A stretch of 64,000 nt of DNA from Bacillota bacterium (GTDB lineage: Bacteria > Bacillota > Clostridia > DSM-8532): the NCBI GenBank assembly GCA_023411795.1, contig JAEYOK010000025.1:1-64000 (forward strand), read 5' to 3'. A program made the translations under genes and the position numbers. Of the stretch, positions 53,310-62,655 are shown piece after piece (the stretch's first letter is position 1; each line of letters starts with the position of its first letter). Below the pieces are notes generated by a model. It was not told where the DNA came from and did no database searches. It worked only from the letters and a program-made list of their open reading frames with translations.

Positions 53310-55937
53310 ATGAGCAAAAACAATAATTTTAACAGAGAGATCATCGACGGAGTGGATAAACTCCAAAATGCTTTACAAAGATTAAAAGCTGCCCAGAAGC
53401 AGTTTTCCACCTTTACTCAGGAGAAGGTAGACGAAATCTTTCTAGCTGCCGCATCAGCCGCAAGTAAACAAAGAATTTCACTGGCTAAGATGGCAGTGGA
53501 AGAAACCGGAATGGGCATTGTAGAAGACAAGGTAATCAAAAATCACTATGCATCTGAGTACATATATAATACCTACAAGAACACAAAAACTTGTGGCGTG
53601 ATAGAGGAAGACAAGACATATGGTATTAGAAAAATAGCTGAACCGGTTGGAGTTATTGCAGCGGTTATTCCTACCACAAACCCCACATCTACCGCTATCT
53701 TCAAAACTCTTCTCGCTCTTAAAACCAGAAACGGTATTATCTTAAGTCCTCATCCGAGAGCTAAAGCATGTACAATAGCGGCAGCCAAAATCGTATTGGA
53801 AGCAGCCGTTAAAGCCGGCGCACCTGAGGGAATCATAGATTGGATTGATGTACCTTCTTTGGAGATGTCAAATATGGTCATGAAAGAGGCTGACTTGATT
53901 CTTGCCACCGGTGGACCCGGAATGGTAACTGCGGCTTATTCAAGCGGAAAACCTGCTATTGGTGTAGGCCCGGGTAATACCCCCGCAATCATTGATGATA
54001 CTGCTGATATTTTACTTGCTGTAAGTTCTATTATTCATTCCAAAACTTTTGACAATGGCATGATTTGCGCATCCGAGCAATCCGTTATAGTGCTGGACAA
54101 AGTGTATAAGGCAGTTAAGGAAGAGTTCAAAGCAAGAGGCTGCTATTTCCTCAACAAAGATGAAATTGAAAAAGTACGTAAAACCATTATCATAAACGGT
54201 GCGCTAAACGCTAAGATTGTCGGTCAATCAGCGTTTAAAATTGCAAATCTCGCAGGAGTTACAGTTCCGGAGGATACGAAAATATTAATCGGTGAAGTCG
54301 AAAGCGTAGATCTTTCGGAAGAATTTGCTCATGAGAAATTATCTCCTGTCCTTGCTATGTATAAGGCAAAGAATTTTTCTGAAGCAATGGACAAAGCAGA
54401 GAGCTTGATTGCAGATGGTGGTTATGGACATACATCTTCGGTATACCTTAATCCTGTAACCGAACAGGCTAAGCTTGACGAGTTTGCATCAAGGATGAAA
54501 ACCTGCCGTATTCTTCTAAACACACCTTCATCCCATGGTGGAATAGGTGATTTATATAATTTCAAACTGGCTCCATCACTAACCCTTGGTTGTGGTTCAT
54601 GGGGAGGCAACAGCGTATCTGAAAATGTCGGAGTCAAACACCTGATAAATATTAAAACGGTGGCTGAGAGGAGAAAAAATATGCTGTGGTTCAGAGCACC
54701 TCAAAAGGTATATATCAAGAAAGGCTGCCTGCCTGTTGCCCTTGATGAATTAAAGAATGTTTTGGGCAAGAAAAAGGTATTTGTAGTAACCGACAAATTC
54801 CTTTATAGCAACGGTTATACAAAGGCTGTCACCGATAAGCTGGATGAGATGGGAATCAAGCACACAACCTTCTATGATGTAGAGCCCGATCCTTCTCTAG
54901 CTTGCGCAAAAGAGGGTGCTAAGCTGATGAGCTCGTTTGAGCCTGATTGCATTATAGCTGTTGGCGGTGGTTCGGCAATGGACGCTGCAAAAATCATGTG
55001 GGTAATGTATGAGCATCCGGAAGCCGACTTTATGGATATGGCTATGCGATTTATAGATATAAGAAAGCGTATATACACATTCCCGAAGATGGGTGAAAAA
55101 GCATACTTTATAGCGGTTCCAACATCAGCAGGTACAGGTAGTGAGGTCACACCATTTGCCGTTATAACCGATGAAAAAACCGGGGTAAAATATCCTCTCG
55201 CAGATTATGAATTAATGCCCAACATGGCCATTGTTGATGCTGATATGATGATGAATGCGCCCAAAGGCTTGACTGCGTCATCGGGTATAGATGCTGTGAC
55301 CCACGCTATTGAAGCATATGCATCCATGCTTGCTACTGATTACACAGATAGCCTGGCTCTAGGTGCGTTAAAAACAATATTTGACTATTTACCTCGTGCT
55401 TACGAAAATGGTGCTAATGATCCAATTGCCCGTGAGAAAATGGCAAATGCGGCTACTATGGCAGGTATGGCCTTCGCTAACGCATTTTTAGGCGTATGTC
55501 ATTCAATGGCTCACAAATTAGGAGCTTTCCACCACTTGCCTCATGGTGTTGCAAATGCTTTGTTAATCAATGAAGTCATTCGGTTCAATGCTGTAGAAAC
55601 ACCTGTAAAAATGGGTACATTCTCACAGTATGACCATCCTCACACCCTTTCCAGGTATGCGCAAGTAGCTGATCATCTGGGAGTAGGCGGAAAAAATAAT
55701 GAAGAGAAGCTAGAAAATGTGATAAAATTAATTGAGGATCTTAAAGCTAAGATTGGCATTAAAAAGTCAATTAAGGATTATGGAGTAGATGAAAAGGACT
55801 TCCTTGCCCGCCTTGATGAGATGGTTGAGCAGGCCTTTGATGATCAATGCACAGGCGCAAATCCGAGGTATCCGTTAATGAGAGAGATGAAACAGATGTA
55901 CTTAAACGCTTATTACGGCAATAACAAAGTGGTATAA
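53310..55937 (+). CDS. adhE: Bifunctional acetaldehyde-CoA/alcohol dehydrogenase AdhE
   Basis: An 875-residue fermentation enzyme reducing acetyl-CoA to ethanol with two NADH. The ATG at 53310 follows AAGGAGAG. The N-terminal ALDH domain (about 1-440) has catalytic Cys near 253 (DNGMICASEQSV) and GPGNTPAII; the linker leads to a C-terminal iron-ADH (about 450-875) with GGGSAMDAAK, HAIEAYAS, CHSMAHKLGAFHHLPHG (iron His). It probably forms spirosomes. The last 24 codons (NPRYPLMREMKQMYLNAYYG and four more residues) are repeated downstream in a 96-bp array; the gene itself is intact. Confidence 0.97.
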   Translation: MSKNNNFNREIIDGVDKLQNALQRLKAAQKQFSTFTQEKVDEIFLAAASAASKQRISLAKMAVEETGMGIVEDKVIKNHYASEYIYNTYKNTKTCGVIEEDKTYGIRKIAEPVGVIAAVIPTTNPTSTAIFKTLLALKTRNGIILSPHPRAKACTIAAAKIVLEAAVKAGAPEGIIDWIDVPSLEMSNMVMKEADLILATGGPGMVTAAYSSGKPAIGVGPGNTPAIIDDTADILLAVSSIIHSKTFDNGMICASEQSVIVLDKVYKAVKEEFKARGCYFLNKDEIEKVRKTIIINGALNAKIVGQSAFKIANLAGVTVPEDTKILIGEVESVDLSEEFAHEKLSPVLAMYKAKNFSEAMDKAESLIADGGYGHTSSVYLNPVTEQAKLDEFASRMKTCRILLNTPSSHGGIGDLYNFKLAPSLTLGCGSWGGNSVSENVGVKHLINIKTVAERRKNMLWFRAPQKVYIKKGCLPVALDELKNVLGKKKVFVVTDKFLYSNGYTKAVTDKLDEMGIKHTTFYDVEPDPSLACAKEGAKLMSSFEPDCIIAVGGGSAMDAAKIMWVMYEHPEADFMDMAMRFIDIRKRIYTFPKMGEKAYFIAVPTSAGTGSEVTPFAVITDEKTGVKYPLADYELMPNMAIVDADMMMNAPKGLTASSGIDAVTHAIEAYASMLATDYTDSLALGALKTIFDYLPRAYENGANDPIAREKMANAATMAGMAFANAFLGVCHSMAHKLGAFHHLPHGVANALLINEVIRFNAVETPVKMGTFSQYDHPHTLSRYAQVADHLGVGGKNNEEKLENVIKLIEDLKAKIGIKKSIKDYGVDEKDFLARLDEMVEQAFDDQCTGANPRYPLMREMKQMYLNAYYGNNKVV

Positions 55938-56361
55938 AGGATTTGCGCCACGCAAAATCCGAGGTATCCGTTAATGAGCGAGATAAAACAGATGTACTTA
56001 AACGCTTATTACGGAAATAACAAAGTGGTATAAAGGATTTGCGCCACGCAAAATCCGAGGTATCCGTTAATGAGAGAGATAAAACAGATGTACTTAAATG
56101 CTTATTACGGCAATAACAAAGTGGTATAAAGGATTTGCGCCACGCAAAATCCGAGATATCCGTTAATGAGCGAGATAAAACAGATGTACTTAAACGCTTA
56201 TTACGGAAATAACAAAGTGGTATAAAGGATTTGCGCCACGCAAAATCCGAGGTATCCGTTAATGAGCGAGATAAAACAGATGTACTTAAACCTATCCTTT
56301 AATGAGCGAAATTAAGCAAATGTATTTGAATGCTTATTATGCAACAACTGAGAAGGTCTAA
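55865..56361. repeat. 96-bp tandem array derived from adhE 3' ends
   Basis: Unit starts at 55865 (inside adhE), 55961, 56057, 56153 and 56249, exactly 96 bp apart. Each full unit holds the last 23 or so codons of adhE with its TAA and a 24-bp hairpin-like spacer (GGATTTGCG/CGCAAAATCC). Units alternate: 0 and 2 share AGAGAG and CGGCAAT, 1 and 3 share AGCGAG and CGGAAAT, so a 192-bp pair was duplicated. The fifth copy is cut short near 56291 and joins the tail of a different adhE (56292-56361, YPLMSEIKQMYLNAYYATTE then KV and stop). Confidence 0.9.
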
Positions 56362-56433
56362 AATTTTTATCAGAAGAACTCTGTTACGGTGAGCCCATGG
56401 GAGGCAACAATCCAATGAAAGAGAGGATTAATT

Positions 56434-57183
56434 ATGAAGTATGATAAAATAATCGCTGTTAGAACAGATAAGACCATTTATCGGGATGGGGATAGAGTAA
56501 TCAAGGTTTTTGATGCCGGATACTCCAAAGCGAATATTCTAAATGAGGCTTTGAACCATGCGAGGGTTGAGGAAACAGGGCTTAATGTTCCAAAACTTCT
56601 TAATGTTGGAATGGTAGAGGATAAATGGGCGATTGTAACCCAGTTTATCGAGGGTAAAACTCTTTCCCAGTTGATGGAGGAGAATCATGACAAGTATGAT
56701 GAGTATTTGGAGCTGTTTGTAGATTTGCAGATGAGCGTTCACTCGCAAAAAGCACCTCTTTTAAACAAGCTGAAGGATAAGATGCACAGAAAAATCTCGG
56801 AAACCAAATTAGATGCTACTACACGCTATGAATTGCATACTCGTCTGGAGGCTATGCCAAACCATAATAAAGTATGTCATGGAGATTTTAACCCTACAAA
56901 TATCATAATTACAGATGAAGGAGTACCATATATTCTGGACTGGTCCCATGCAACCCAGGGTAACGCCAGTGCAGATGTTGCCAGGACCTACCTCCTGTTT
57001 TGTTTAGCCGGGGATACGGTGAATGCTGATGAATACCTTAATTTATTCTGTAAAAAGAGTGATACGGCAAAGCAGTATGTGCAAAAATGGCTGCCCATAG
57101 TTGCTGCATCCCAATCGGTTAAAGGAAAACCCGAAGAAAGAGAATTTTTGCTTCGCTGGGCTGATGTCGTAGAGTACGAGTAA
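56434..57183 (+). CDS. APH/choline-kinase-like phosphotransferase
   Basis: A 249-residue kinase of the aminoglycoside-phosphotransferase fold. The catalytic motif CHGDFNPTNIII (near 149-160) has the Asp and Asn; the metal-binding Asp follows in ILDWSHATQGN. N-terminal TIYRDGDRVIKVF holds the ATP-binding Lys. This resembles the TIGR02172 group. The substrate is unknown; resistance to aminoglycosides should not be assumed. GAGAGG precedes the ATG. Confidence 0.83.
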   Translation: MKYDKIIAVRTDKTIYRDGDRVIKVFDAGYSKANILNEALNHARVEETGLNVPKLLNVGMVEDKWAIVTQFIEGKTLSQLMEENHDKYDEYLELFVDLQMSVHSQKAPLLNKLKDKMHRKISETKLDATTRYELHTRLEAMPNHNKVCHGDFNPTNIIITDEGVPYILDWSHATQGNASADVARTYLLFCLAGDTVNADEYLNLFCKKSDTAKQYVQKWLPIVAASQSVKGKPEEREFLLRWADVVEYE

Positions 57184-57202
57184 AAAAAAGGGAGTGTACC
57201 AT

Positions 57203-57940
57203 TCATACCTTTACACCAAACCAGTCACACTTGTCGGCTTTGACAAAACCACATTTTCTTGCAAGACCGGGAGATTGAGTATTGCTCTCCAGAATCTGAA
57301 GAAATGGTATATGACCGGCCTCAATGATCTTGCCGGCAAGATCTATCGTTACGTCAACTGCGAAACCCCGATTACGATATTCTTCCCTCGTGTACATGAT
57401 TCCCATGGAATTATCTTCGTGGGTTAAAACCCAGGACGCTAATTCCCCATCAACATATATAGCCGAAGAGAAGCGAGATGCTATATCTTTTCTGATATTC
57501 TCAATACTCGTCTCGCTTCTGAAGGCGTAAAACTCATTGACAATTTCCGCGTCTTCCGGTCGTATAGCTTGAGTTATGTTCTTTTTGAGATCAGGTTTAA
57601 ACCTCTCAACAGGGAGATAATAGATATCGCAAGGATTACGCCACACTTCTTCAAATCTTTTTAATATCTTTTCTGTAATAGGCCTGTGGAGTCCTGAAAA
57701 ACCTATGTGTTCTTCATTTTGGGATATCCGGCTTAAGAAGTGATCCAGAACATCATCATGTTCAGTATAAAGAGAATAAAAAAAGTCGTTACTTACAAGG
57801 ACCCCTCTTATACTCTCCTCGTTATCAACATAGATTTCGGCGTCAGGATTATTATGGATAATCCCTTTAATGTTGAGATTTACTATTTCGTTACTATTTA
57901 AAAAATCAGTAATCTTCTTATTGAGTGAAGTCCTAATCAT
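57203..57940 (-). CDS. GNAT-family N-acetyltransferase
   Basis: A 245-residue protein whose C-terminal half is a GNAT domain (about 130-245): acetyl-CoA motif YTREEYRNRGFAVDVT, beta-bulge GIMYT, and the closing SPGLARKCGFVKAD. The N-terminal 120 residues are a separate, GNAT-like or regulatory domain, so it may be a double-GNAT fold with one degenerate half. The substrate is unknown. Its ATG overlaps the upstream MATE stop by 4 bp, so both come from one transcript. Confidence 0.83.
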   Translation of the reverse strand: MIRTSLNKKITDFLNSNEIVNLNIKGIIHNNPDAEIYVDNEESIRGVLVSNDFFYSLYTEHDDVLDHFLSRISQNEEHIGFSGLHRPITEKILKRFEEVWRNPCDIYYLPVERFKPDLKKNITQAIRPEDAEIVNEFYAFRSETSIENIRKDIASRFSSAIYVDGELASWVLTHEDNSMGIMYTREEYRNRGFAVDVTIDLAGKIIEAGHIPFLQILESNTQSPGLARKCGFVKADKCDWFGVKV

Positions 57941-59277
57941 ATAATTTTATCCTTCCATTTACCTTGTTTAAAGAAGTAATAGATTATAGCAGCCTCTATC
58001 AACACTGATAAAGCAATAGCAACCCAAGCTCCCGTCACTCCGATATTTATTACATTTGACAGGAAATAAGCTATAGGCAGCTTTAATGCAACATTTGCAA
58101 TCATTGAAGAGAGCATGAGAGGGAATGTATCTCCGGCCCCCTGGAGAACCCCTCCGTATACGTTGGAATAAGGGGCAAACATAATACCTAAATATACAAT
58201 CCTAAGATACTTAACACCGTGTGATACTACAAGAGGATCATCAATAAAAAATGACATCAGTATATGTGGAAATAGAATATAAGGAACCAAACAAACAATA
58301 ACATTTATCCATGCAACCTTCATCCCGTGTTTGATCAGGCGGTAGCAAGCATCGATATCCTTTTTCCCAAGATTTTGGCCTACTAAAATCGCAATACCGG
58401 TTGACAGCCCGGAAAGCACTATAAATGTATAGTTGAAAAGCTGACCGCCAATTCCGAAGCCGGCGGCACCTTCACGCCCTCCTAAAGAATAGACAAGACT
58501 GTACATTAAAGTTCCTGTCAAAGGTCGGGCAACATTCTGGATACAAGCCCAGCCACCTATTCGCAGAATCCGGAGGCTGTCTTTCAACTTCAGCTTAAGG
58601 CTTTGACAAAATATTTTATAATCATTATTATAAAAGTTCTTAACCAAAAGAATATTGATTACCACCGTAGAGAAAAGCATCGAAACCACTGTGGCCAACG
58701 CAGCTCCGGTAATGCCCATGTTAAAGAATTCGATAAGAACATAGTCCCCTATTCCGTTGATAAGATTGGAAATAGCGAATATGTATAATGGGGTTTTTGT
58801 ATCTCCATTGGCCTGAAACACAGTTCTTAGTGCAGAATTCATAAATACAAGGATGGTGCCGGGAAACATTACTGTAAGGTATTCGGTTGCATAATTTAAA
58901 ACAGCCGGTTCAGGATTGAAAAACAGAACTATCATTTCTTCCCGAAGAACGAAGCAAGCCAGGCTTATAAAGCCGCCGATAATAACAGACAATGAGAGAG
59001 ATTGACCGCCTATAACCCTTACTTGTTCCGTATTCCCTTCTCCTTTGCTTCTTGCGATAAGGGCTATTGTTCCTGCCGAGACCAATGTAGAAAAGACAAA
59101 TATGACATTAACAATAGAATTGGCTAATGAAGCTGCTGCAGCCTGGTCGGTTCCAAGGTCTGAAATAAAGTAAACATCCACTGTGCTGAGGATGCTTTGA
59201 AATACCATTCCCAGCATGACAGGCCAGGATAGCTTAAAAATTAGTGATATGTCGCTCTGCTTTTGTATTGAATTCAT
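57937..59277 (-). CDS. MATE-family multidrug/cation efflux transporter
   Basis: A 446-residue integral membrane antiporter with twelve hydrophobic segments in two similar halves, beginning FKLSWPVMLGMVFQSILSTV, with the MATE features PVMLGM, ATVVSMLFS and GQNLGKKD. It uses a Na+ or H+ gradient to export cationic compounds. AGAGGG precedes the ATG. It is translationally coupled to the GNAT gene downstream. Confidence 0.92.
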   Translation of the reverse strand: MNSIQKQSDISLIFKLSWPVMLGMVFQSILSTVDVYFISDLGTDQAAAASLANSIVNVIFVFSTLVSAGTIALIARSKGEGNTEQVRVIGGQSLSLSVIIGGFISLACFVLREEMIVLFFNPEPAVLNYATEYLTVMFPGTILVFMNSALRTVFQANGDTKTPLYIFAISNLINGIGDYVLIEFFNMGITGAALATVVSMLFSTVVINILLVKNFYNNDYKIFCQSLKLKLKDSLRILRIGGWACIQNVARPLTGTLMYSLVYSLGGREGAAGFGIGGQLFNYTFIVLSGLSTGIAILVGQNLGKKDIDACYRLIKHGMKVAWINVIVCLVPYILFPHILMSFFIDDPLVVSHGVKYLRIVYLGIMFAPYSNVYGGVLQGAGDTFPLMLSSMIANVALKLPIAYFLSNVINIGVTGAWVAIALSVLIEAAIIYYFFKQGKWKDKII

Positions 59278-59439
59278 GAAACCCTCTTAAAATCATTAGT
59301 TTTGATATAAAAGGATTCTAACATAATTATTTGCTGTACTCAACGAAATCTATATATTGTATATAATAATTAAGTTGCCTATTGCTCTATGAACTCTTGC
59401 ATAATTGCAGTTATATTTATATAATTAATTCACAATCAA

Positions 59440-59605
59440 ATAGTGCATGACGGTGCATGAAAATGCATAATAGGGAACCGGGTGAGAACCCCGGACTGTC
59501 CCAGCAACCGTGAAGCTGACGAAAGGGCGTATACCACTGCGATTTTAGCGGGAAGGTGCCACAGAGGATGAAGCAAAGCCGGTAGACCTGCCGTTATGAT
59601 ATGTT
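59440..59605 (+). promoter_or_regulatory. Cobalamin (AdoCbl) riboswitch
   Basis: The conserved core is present: TAATAGGGAACCGGGTGAGA, then ACTGTCCCAGCAACCGTGA and, after a variable stem, the B12-box-like GCCGGTAGACCTGCC (about 59577-59592). It is followed by a terminator at 59656-59683 (ACCCC/GGGGT and six T), so B12 binding presumably stops transcription of btuFCD. It fills most of the 525-bp gap before btuF. Confidence 0.9.
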
Positions 59606-59655
59606 TCTTCTGGGGTTTAAGAGTTTACTATGGAGTTATTTGCCATGTTATACTT

Positions 59656-59683
59656 ACCCCGCTTTTTAAGGTGGGGTTTTTTG
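59656..59683 (+). terminator. Riboswitch-controlled terminator before btuFCD
   Basis: ACCCC pairs with GGGGT, with extra pairing CTT/AAG inside, then six T. It lies between the riboswitch and btuF. Confidence 0.75.
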
Positions 59684-59802
59684 TTTTTAAATATCCGTAG
59701 GATATTTTGCCAGAATAAGTTTGGCGGTAGCCTAACTCTTATTCTGTAGGGAGCAAAACCTTTTTGATTGAATATTTATTTTATACAGAAGGAGCCTTTC
59801 AA

Positions 59803-60702
59803 ATGAAAAAGAAATTAATTATCCTCATTTCTATCTGCCTAATTGTTCTTATGGCAGGCTGTTCACAGACAGAGTCACCTAAATCGTCCCTGGTTGTTAT
59901 AGACAGCAGGGGTGTTGAAGTAACTTTTGATAAGATTCCGGAAAAGGTAGTGTCCCTGGTGCCCTCAGATACAGAGATACTGTATGCACTGAATGACGGA
60001 GATAAACTAATTGCGGTTAGTGAATATTGCAATTATCCTGATGACACAGCCAACAAAACAAAACTGCCCACAGGGGAGAAGCTTGATATTGAGAATCTGA
60101 TTTCACTTAATGCTGATTTAGTGATTACAGGGTATATGTCGGCAATGGAGGACCAGTTCAAGCAGCTTGAGGCTGCTGGAACAAAAGTATTCGTAACCGA
60201 AGCTAACAGCCTTTCCGAGACCTATGAGGTCATTGATATGATAGGTAAGGTGATGGGTAAGGAAAAGGAAGCTGCTACACTTGTCAAAAACATGAAGGAT
60301 GGGTTTGAAGCTATAAGAAATGAAGTAAAAGGAAAGGCTTCCCCTACAATTTATGTTGAAGTTTCACCTTTGGAATGGGGCCTCTGGACATGTGGAAAGA
60401 ATACTTTCATTCAAGAATTGATTGATATTGTAGGGGCTAAAAATATCTTTGATGACGTAGAAGGATGGGCAGAAGTTTCTGAGGAACAGGTTATTTCAAG
60501 AAATCCCGACTTTATTATAACTACCGCAAGTCCATTAACAGGAATAAATGATCCAATCGGAGAAATCTCATCAAGAGCTAATTGGAGCGGTATTAACGCG
60601 GTAAGAAACAGCAAAATTATGATGTTGAACTCAGATATGATAACCCGCCCCGGACCAAGACTTTTAGATGCAGCTAAGGAGCTTGTAAATATACTTTATT
60701 AG
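59803..60702 (+). CDS. btuF: Cobalamin-binding lipoprotein of the BtuF type
   Basis: A 299-residue substrate-binding lipoprotein. The ATG at 59803 follows AAGGAG; the signal ends in the lipobox LMAGC. It is a Peripla_BP_2 protein: VVIDSRGVEVTFDKIPEKVVSL near 35-55, PSDTEILYALNDGDKLIAVSEYCNYP, and VEVSPLEWGLWTCGKNTF. Under a B12 riboswitch it is most likely BtuF rather than an iron-siderophore binder. It is 28 bp before the permease. Confidence 0.9.
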   Translation: MKKKLIILISICLIVLMAGCSQTESPKSSLVVIDSRGVEVTFDKIPEKVVSLVPSDTEILYALNDGDKLIAVSEYCNYPDDTANKTKLPTGEKLDIENLISLNADLVITGYMSAMEDQFKQLEAAGTKVFVTEANSLSETYEVIDMIGKVMGKEKEAATLVKNMKDGFEAIRNEVKGKASPTIYVEVSPLEWGLWTCGKNTFIQELIDIVGAKNIFDDVEGWAEVSEEQVISRNPDFIITTASPLTGINDPIGEISSRANWSGINAVRNSKIMMLNSDMITRPGPRLLDAAKELVNILY

Positions 60703-60730
60703 GAATATACATGGAGGCTTAGAGACATAA

Positions 60731-61795
60731 ATGAAAGAATTAAAGACCATAAAGAAAGGAATAAGGCATACTAAAACTTTTTTACTGACAGCTATTTCAG
60801 TTCTGTTATTCTTTGTGGTCTTTTTGTTATCCATATTGGTGGGAAGCGTGGACTTTTCTTTCTCAGAAACAGTCAGAATCATATTCAATAGCCTGTTTGG
60901 TGTTGGTGATGTAACAAGTATTCCTGAAAGTGTAATTACTATAATACTCAATGTGAGGCTCCCCAGGGTTATATTAGCAGCACTGGTAGGCGCAGCACTT
61001 TCTTTGGCGGGGGCTGCCATGCAGGGGCTTCTTAAAAACCCACTGGCCGACGGCTCAACTCTAGGCATTACATCAGGAGGAGCTTTGGGAGCGGTTTTAT
61101 CAATAGTATTAGGAATAAATATTCCATTCTTTCCTCAAGCGGGTTTGGCTATAATGAGCATCATATCATCTTTCCTGTCTCTATTGTTCATTTTGACTCT
61201 TACATATAAGATAGACTATAACCTTTCAAATCAGACTATTATCCTGACGGGTGTTATTTTTTCAATGTTGACCGGAAGTATAACCAGCTTGTTGGTGGCT
61301 TTATCAGGTAACAACCTGAGGCAGGTGGTATTTTGGTCAATGGGCTCTTTATCGGGAAAGGGTTGGTCCCACGTATCCCTTATGCTACCGTTTTTTATTA
61401 TAGGAGCTATTCCGTTACTTTCATTATGCAGGGAACTAAACGCCTTCTCTCTGGGTGAAGAACAGGCAGGGTTTATCGGAGTAAGTACAAGGAAGGTTAA
61501 ATTTCTGATTTTAGTCCTGGTTTCAGTTTTAGTGGGCATATCTGTGGCAGTTGGCGGTACAATCGGGTTTGTAGGGCTTGTTATTCCTCATATGACAAGG
61601 TTTATTACCGGTCCTGACCATAGAAGATCGTTGCCGTTTTCGGCTCTTTTTGGGGCAAGCTTTTTAATGTTAACCGATCTTTTGTCCAGAACAGTATTGA
61701 GCCCTGCTGAGATTCCAATAGGCGTTGTTACATCCTTGGTTGGAGGAATATTATTCATATACATCTTTTACTCAGGAACGAAGACGAGGAGATAG
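60731..61795 (+). CDS. btuC: Cobalamin ABC transporter permease (FecCD/BtuC family)
   Basis: A 354-residue permease with about ten membrane segments. FecCD hallmarks: RLPRVILAALVGAALSLAGA, GLLKNPLADGSTLGITSGGA and GFVGLVIPHMTRFITGPDHR (coupling region to the ATPase). Its length is normal. It ends 4 bp before btuD. Confidence 0.92.
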   Translation: MKELKTIKKGIRHTKTFLLTAISVLLFFVVFLLSILVGSVDFSFSETVRIIFNSLFGVGDVTSIPESVITIILNVRLPRVILAALVGAALSLAGAAMQGLLKNPLADGSTLGITSGGALGAVLSIVLGINIPFFPQAGLAIMSIISSFLSLLFILTLTYKIDYNLSNQTIILTGVIFSMLTGSITSLLVALSGNNLRQVVFWSMGSLSGKGWSHVSLMLPFFIIGAIPLLSLCRELNAFSLGEEQAGFIGVSTRKVKFLILVLVSVLVGISVAVGGTIGFVGLVIPHMTRFITGPDHRRSLPFSALFGASFLMLTDLLSRTVLSPAEIPIGVVTSLVGGILFIYIFYSGTKTRR

Positions 61796-61799
61796 TAAA

Positions 61800-62558
61800 T
61801 TGTTGTTGGAGATTAAAGGGATATCAGTTAAAATAGAGGATAGACAAATTGTGGACAATGTTTCCTTTGAAGTAAAGGAACATGATATTTTTATGGTCAT
61901 GGGCCCCAACGGAGCGGGTAAAACCACCCTCTTCAAAGCAATAATGGGTGTTATGCCCCATGGGGGAAAGGTTTTATTGGATGGTATTGATATTGAAACC
62001 TTTAAGGCCAAGGAATTAGCAAAAAAAATCGGAGTACTTACACAAAAACATCAGCTTCAGTTTGCCCATACGGTTTATGATGTGGTCAGCCTGGGAAGAT
62101 ACTCTTATCAAAGTGGTATATTCAGCAAGCTTACCGAAGAAGATAAAGACAAAATAGAAGAGGCCCTTAATCTTACGGGAATAGAAGGCATCAGGGATCA
62201 GTCTGTTCTTACTCTTTCGGGGGGCGAGCTTCAAAGGGCCTTTTTAGCACAGCTTTTCGCTCAGGACCCTCAAATACTTATTTTGGACGAACCTGCCAGT
62301 CATTTGGATTTGCAATATCAGATCGCTGTTTTTGACTTGCTGGTCAAATGGGTACGGGAGAAAAACAGGACTGTGATTGCTTCGGTTCACGATTTGAACA
62401 CTGTTTATTCATATGGAACGAGAGCTCTTTTAATGAATCAGGGAAGAGTTCATGTCCAAGGACCGGTGGATCAGGTTTTAGAGAGGGAGAACTTAAAATC
62501 TGTCTATAATGTGGATGTGGCAGAATGGATGAAGAGTCTCCTCAAGCATTGGAAGTAA
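61800..62558 (+). CDS. btuD: Cobalamin ABC transporter ATPase
   Basis: A 252-residue ABC ATPase. The start is TTG at 61800, 8 bp after GAGGAG; an earlier start would overlap btuC by 70 bp. Walker A GPNGAGKTTLF, Q-loop GVLTQKHQ, signature LSGGELQRAF, Walker B ILILDEPASHLD and H-loop ASVHDL are all intact. It completes the btuFCD importer. Confidence 0.93.
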   Translation: MLLEIKGISVKIEDRQIVDNVSFEVKEHDIFMVMGPNGAGKTTLFKAIMGVMPHGGKVLLDGIDIETFKAKELAKKIGVLTQKHQLQFAHTVYDVVSLGRYSYQSGIFSKLTEEDKDKIEEALNLTGIEGIRDQSVLTLSGGELQRAFLAQLFAQDPQILILDEPASHLDLQYQIAVFDLLVKWVREKNRTVIASVHDLNTVYSYGTRALLMNQGRVHVQGPVDQVLERENLKSVYNVDVAEWMKSLLKHWK

Positions 62559-62601
62559 GGCTAAAAGAGATTAAGTAATTATTGAGGGAGGTGACGTGTC
62601 C

Positions 62602-62655
62602 ATGCCATTTATTCCATTGCGGCATGTACTAAATTTGGGGCATGGACTGATATAA
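62602..62655 (+). CDS. Possible 17-codon upstream reading frame coupled to the methyltransferase
   Basis: ATG at 62602, 10 bp after GGAGG (62587-62591), encodes MPFIPLRHVLNLGHGLI and ends TAA at 62653-62655, overlapping the methyltransferase ATG by one base. The methyltransferase start has no ribosome site of its own. The same bases also form a 9-bp stem GTCCATGCC/GGCATGGAC (62598-62606 and 62639-62647) that could bring the GGAGG close to the ATG instead. Confidence 0.45.
   Translation: MPFIPLRHVLNLGHGLI

Noticed and set aside
55938..56361. CRISPR array
   Set aside because: The 96-bp units have no conserved short repeat with unique spacers; the whole unit is repeated and derives from adhE.
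56434..57183. Aminoglycoside resistance gene
   Set aside because: Only the general APH fold motifs are seen; many relatives act on other substrates, so resistance is not claimed.
57194..57427. 77-codon plus-strand frame after the APH-like kinase
   Set aside because: It is antisense to the conserved acetyl-CoA-binding part of the GNAT gene.
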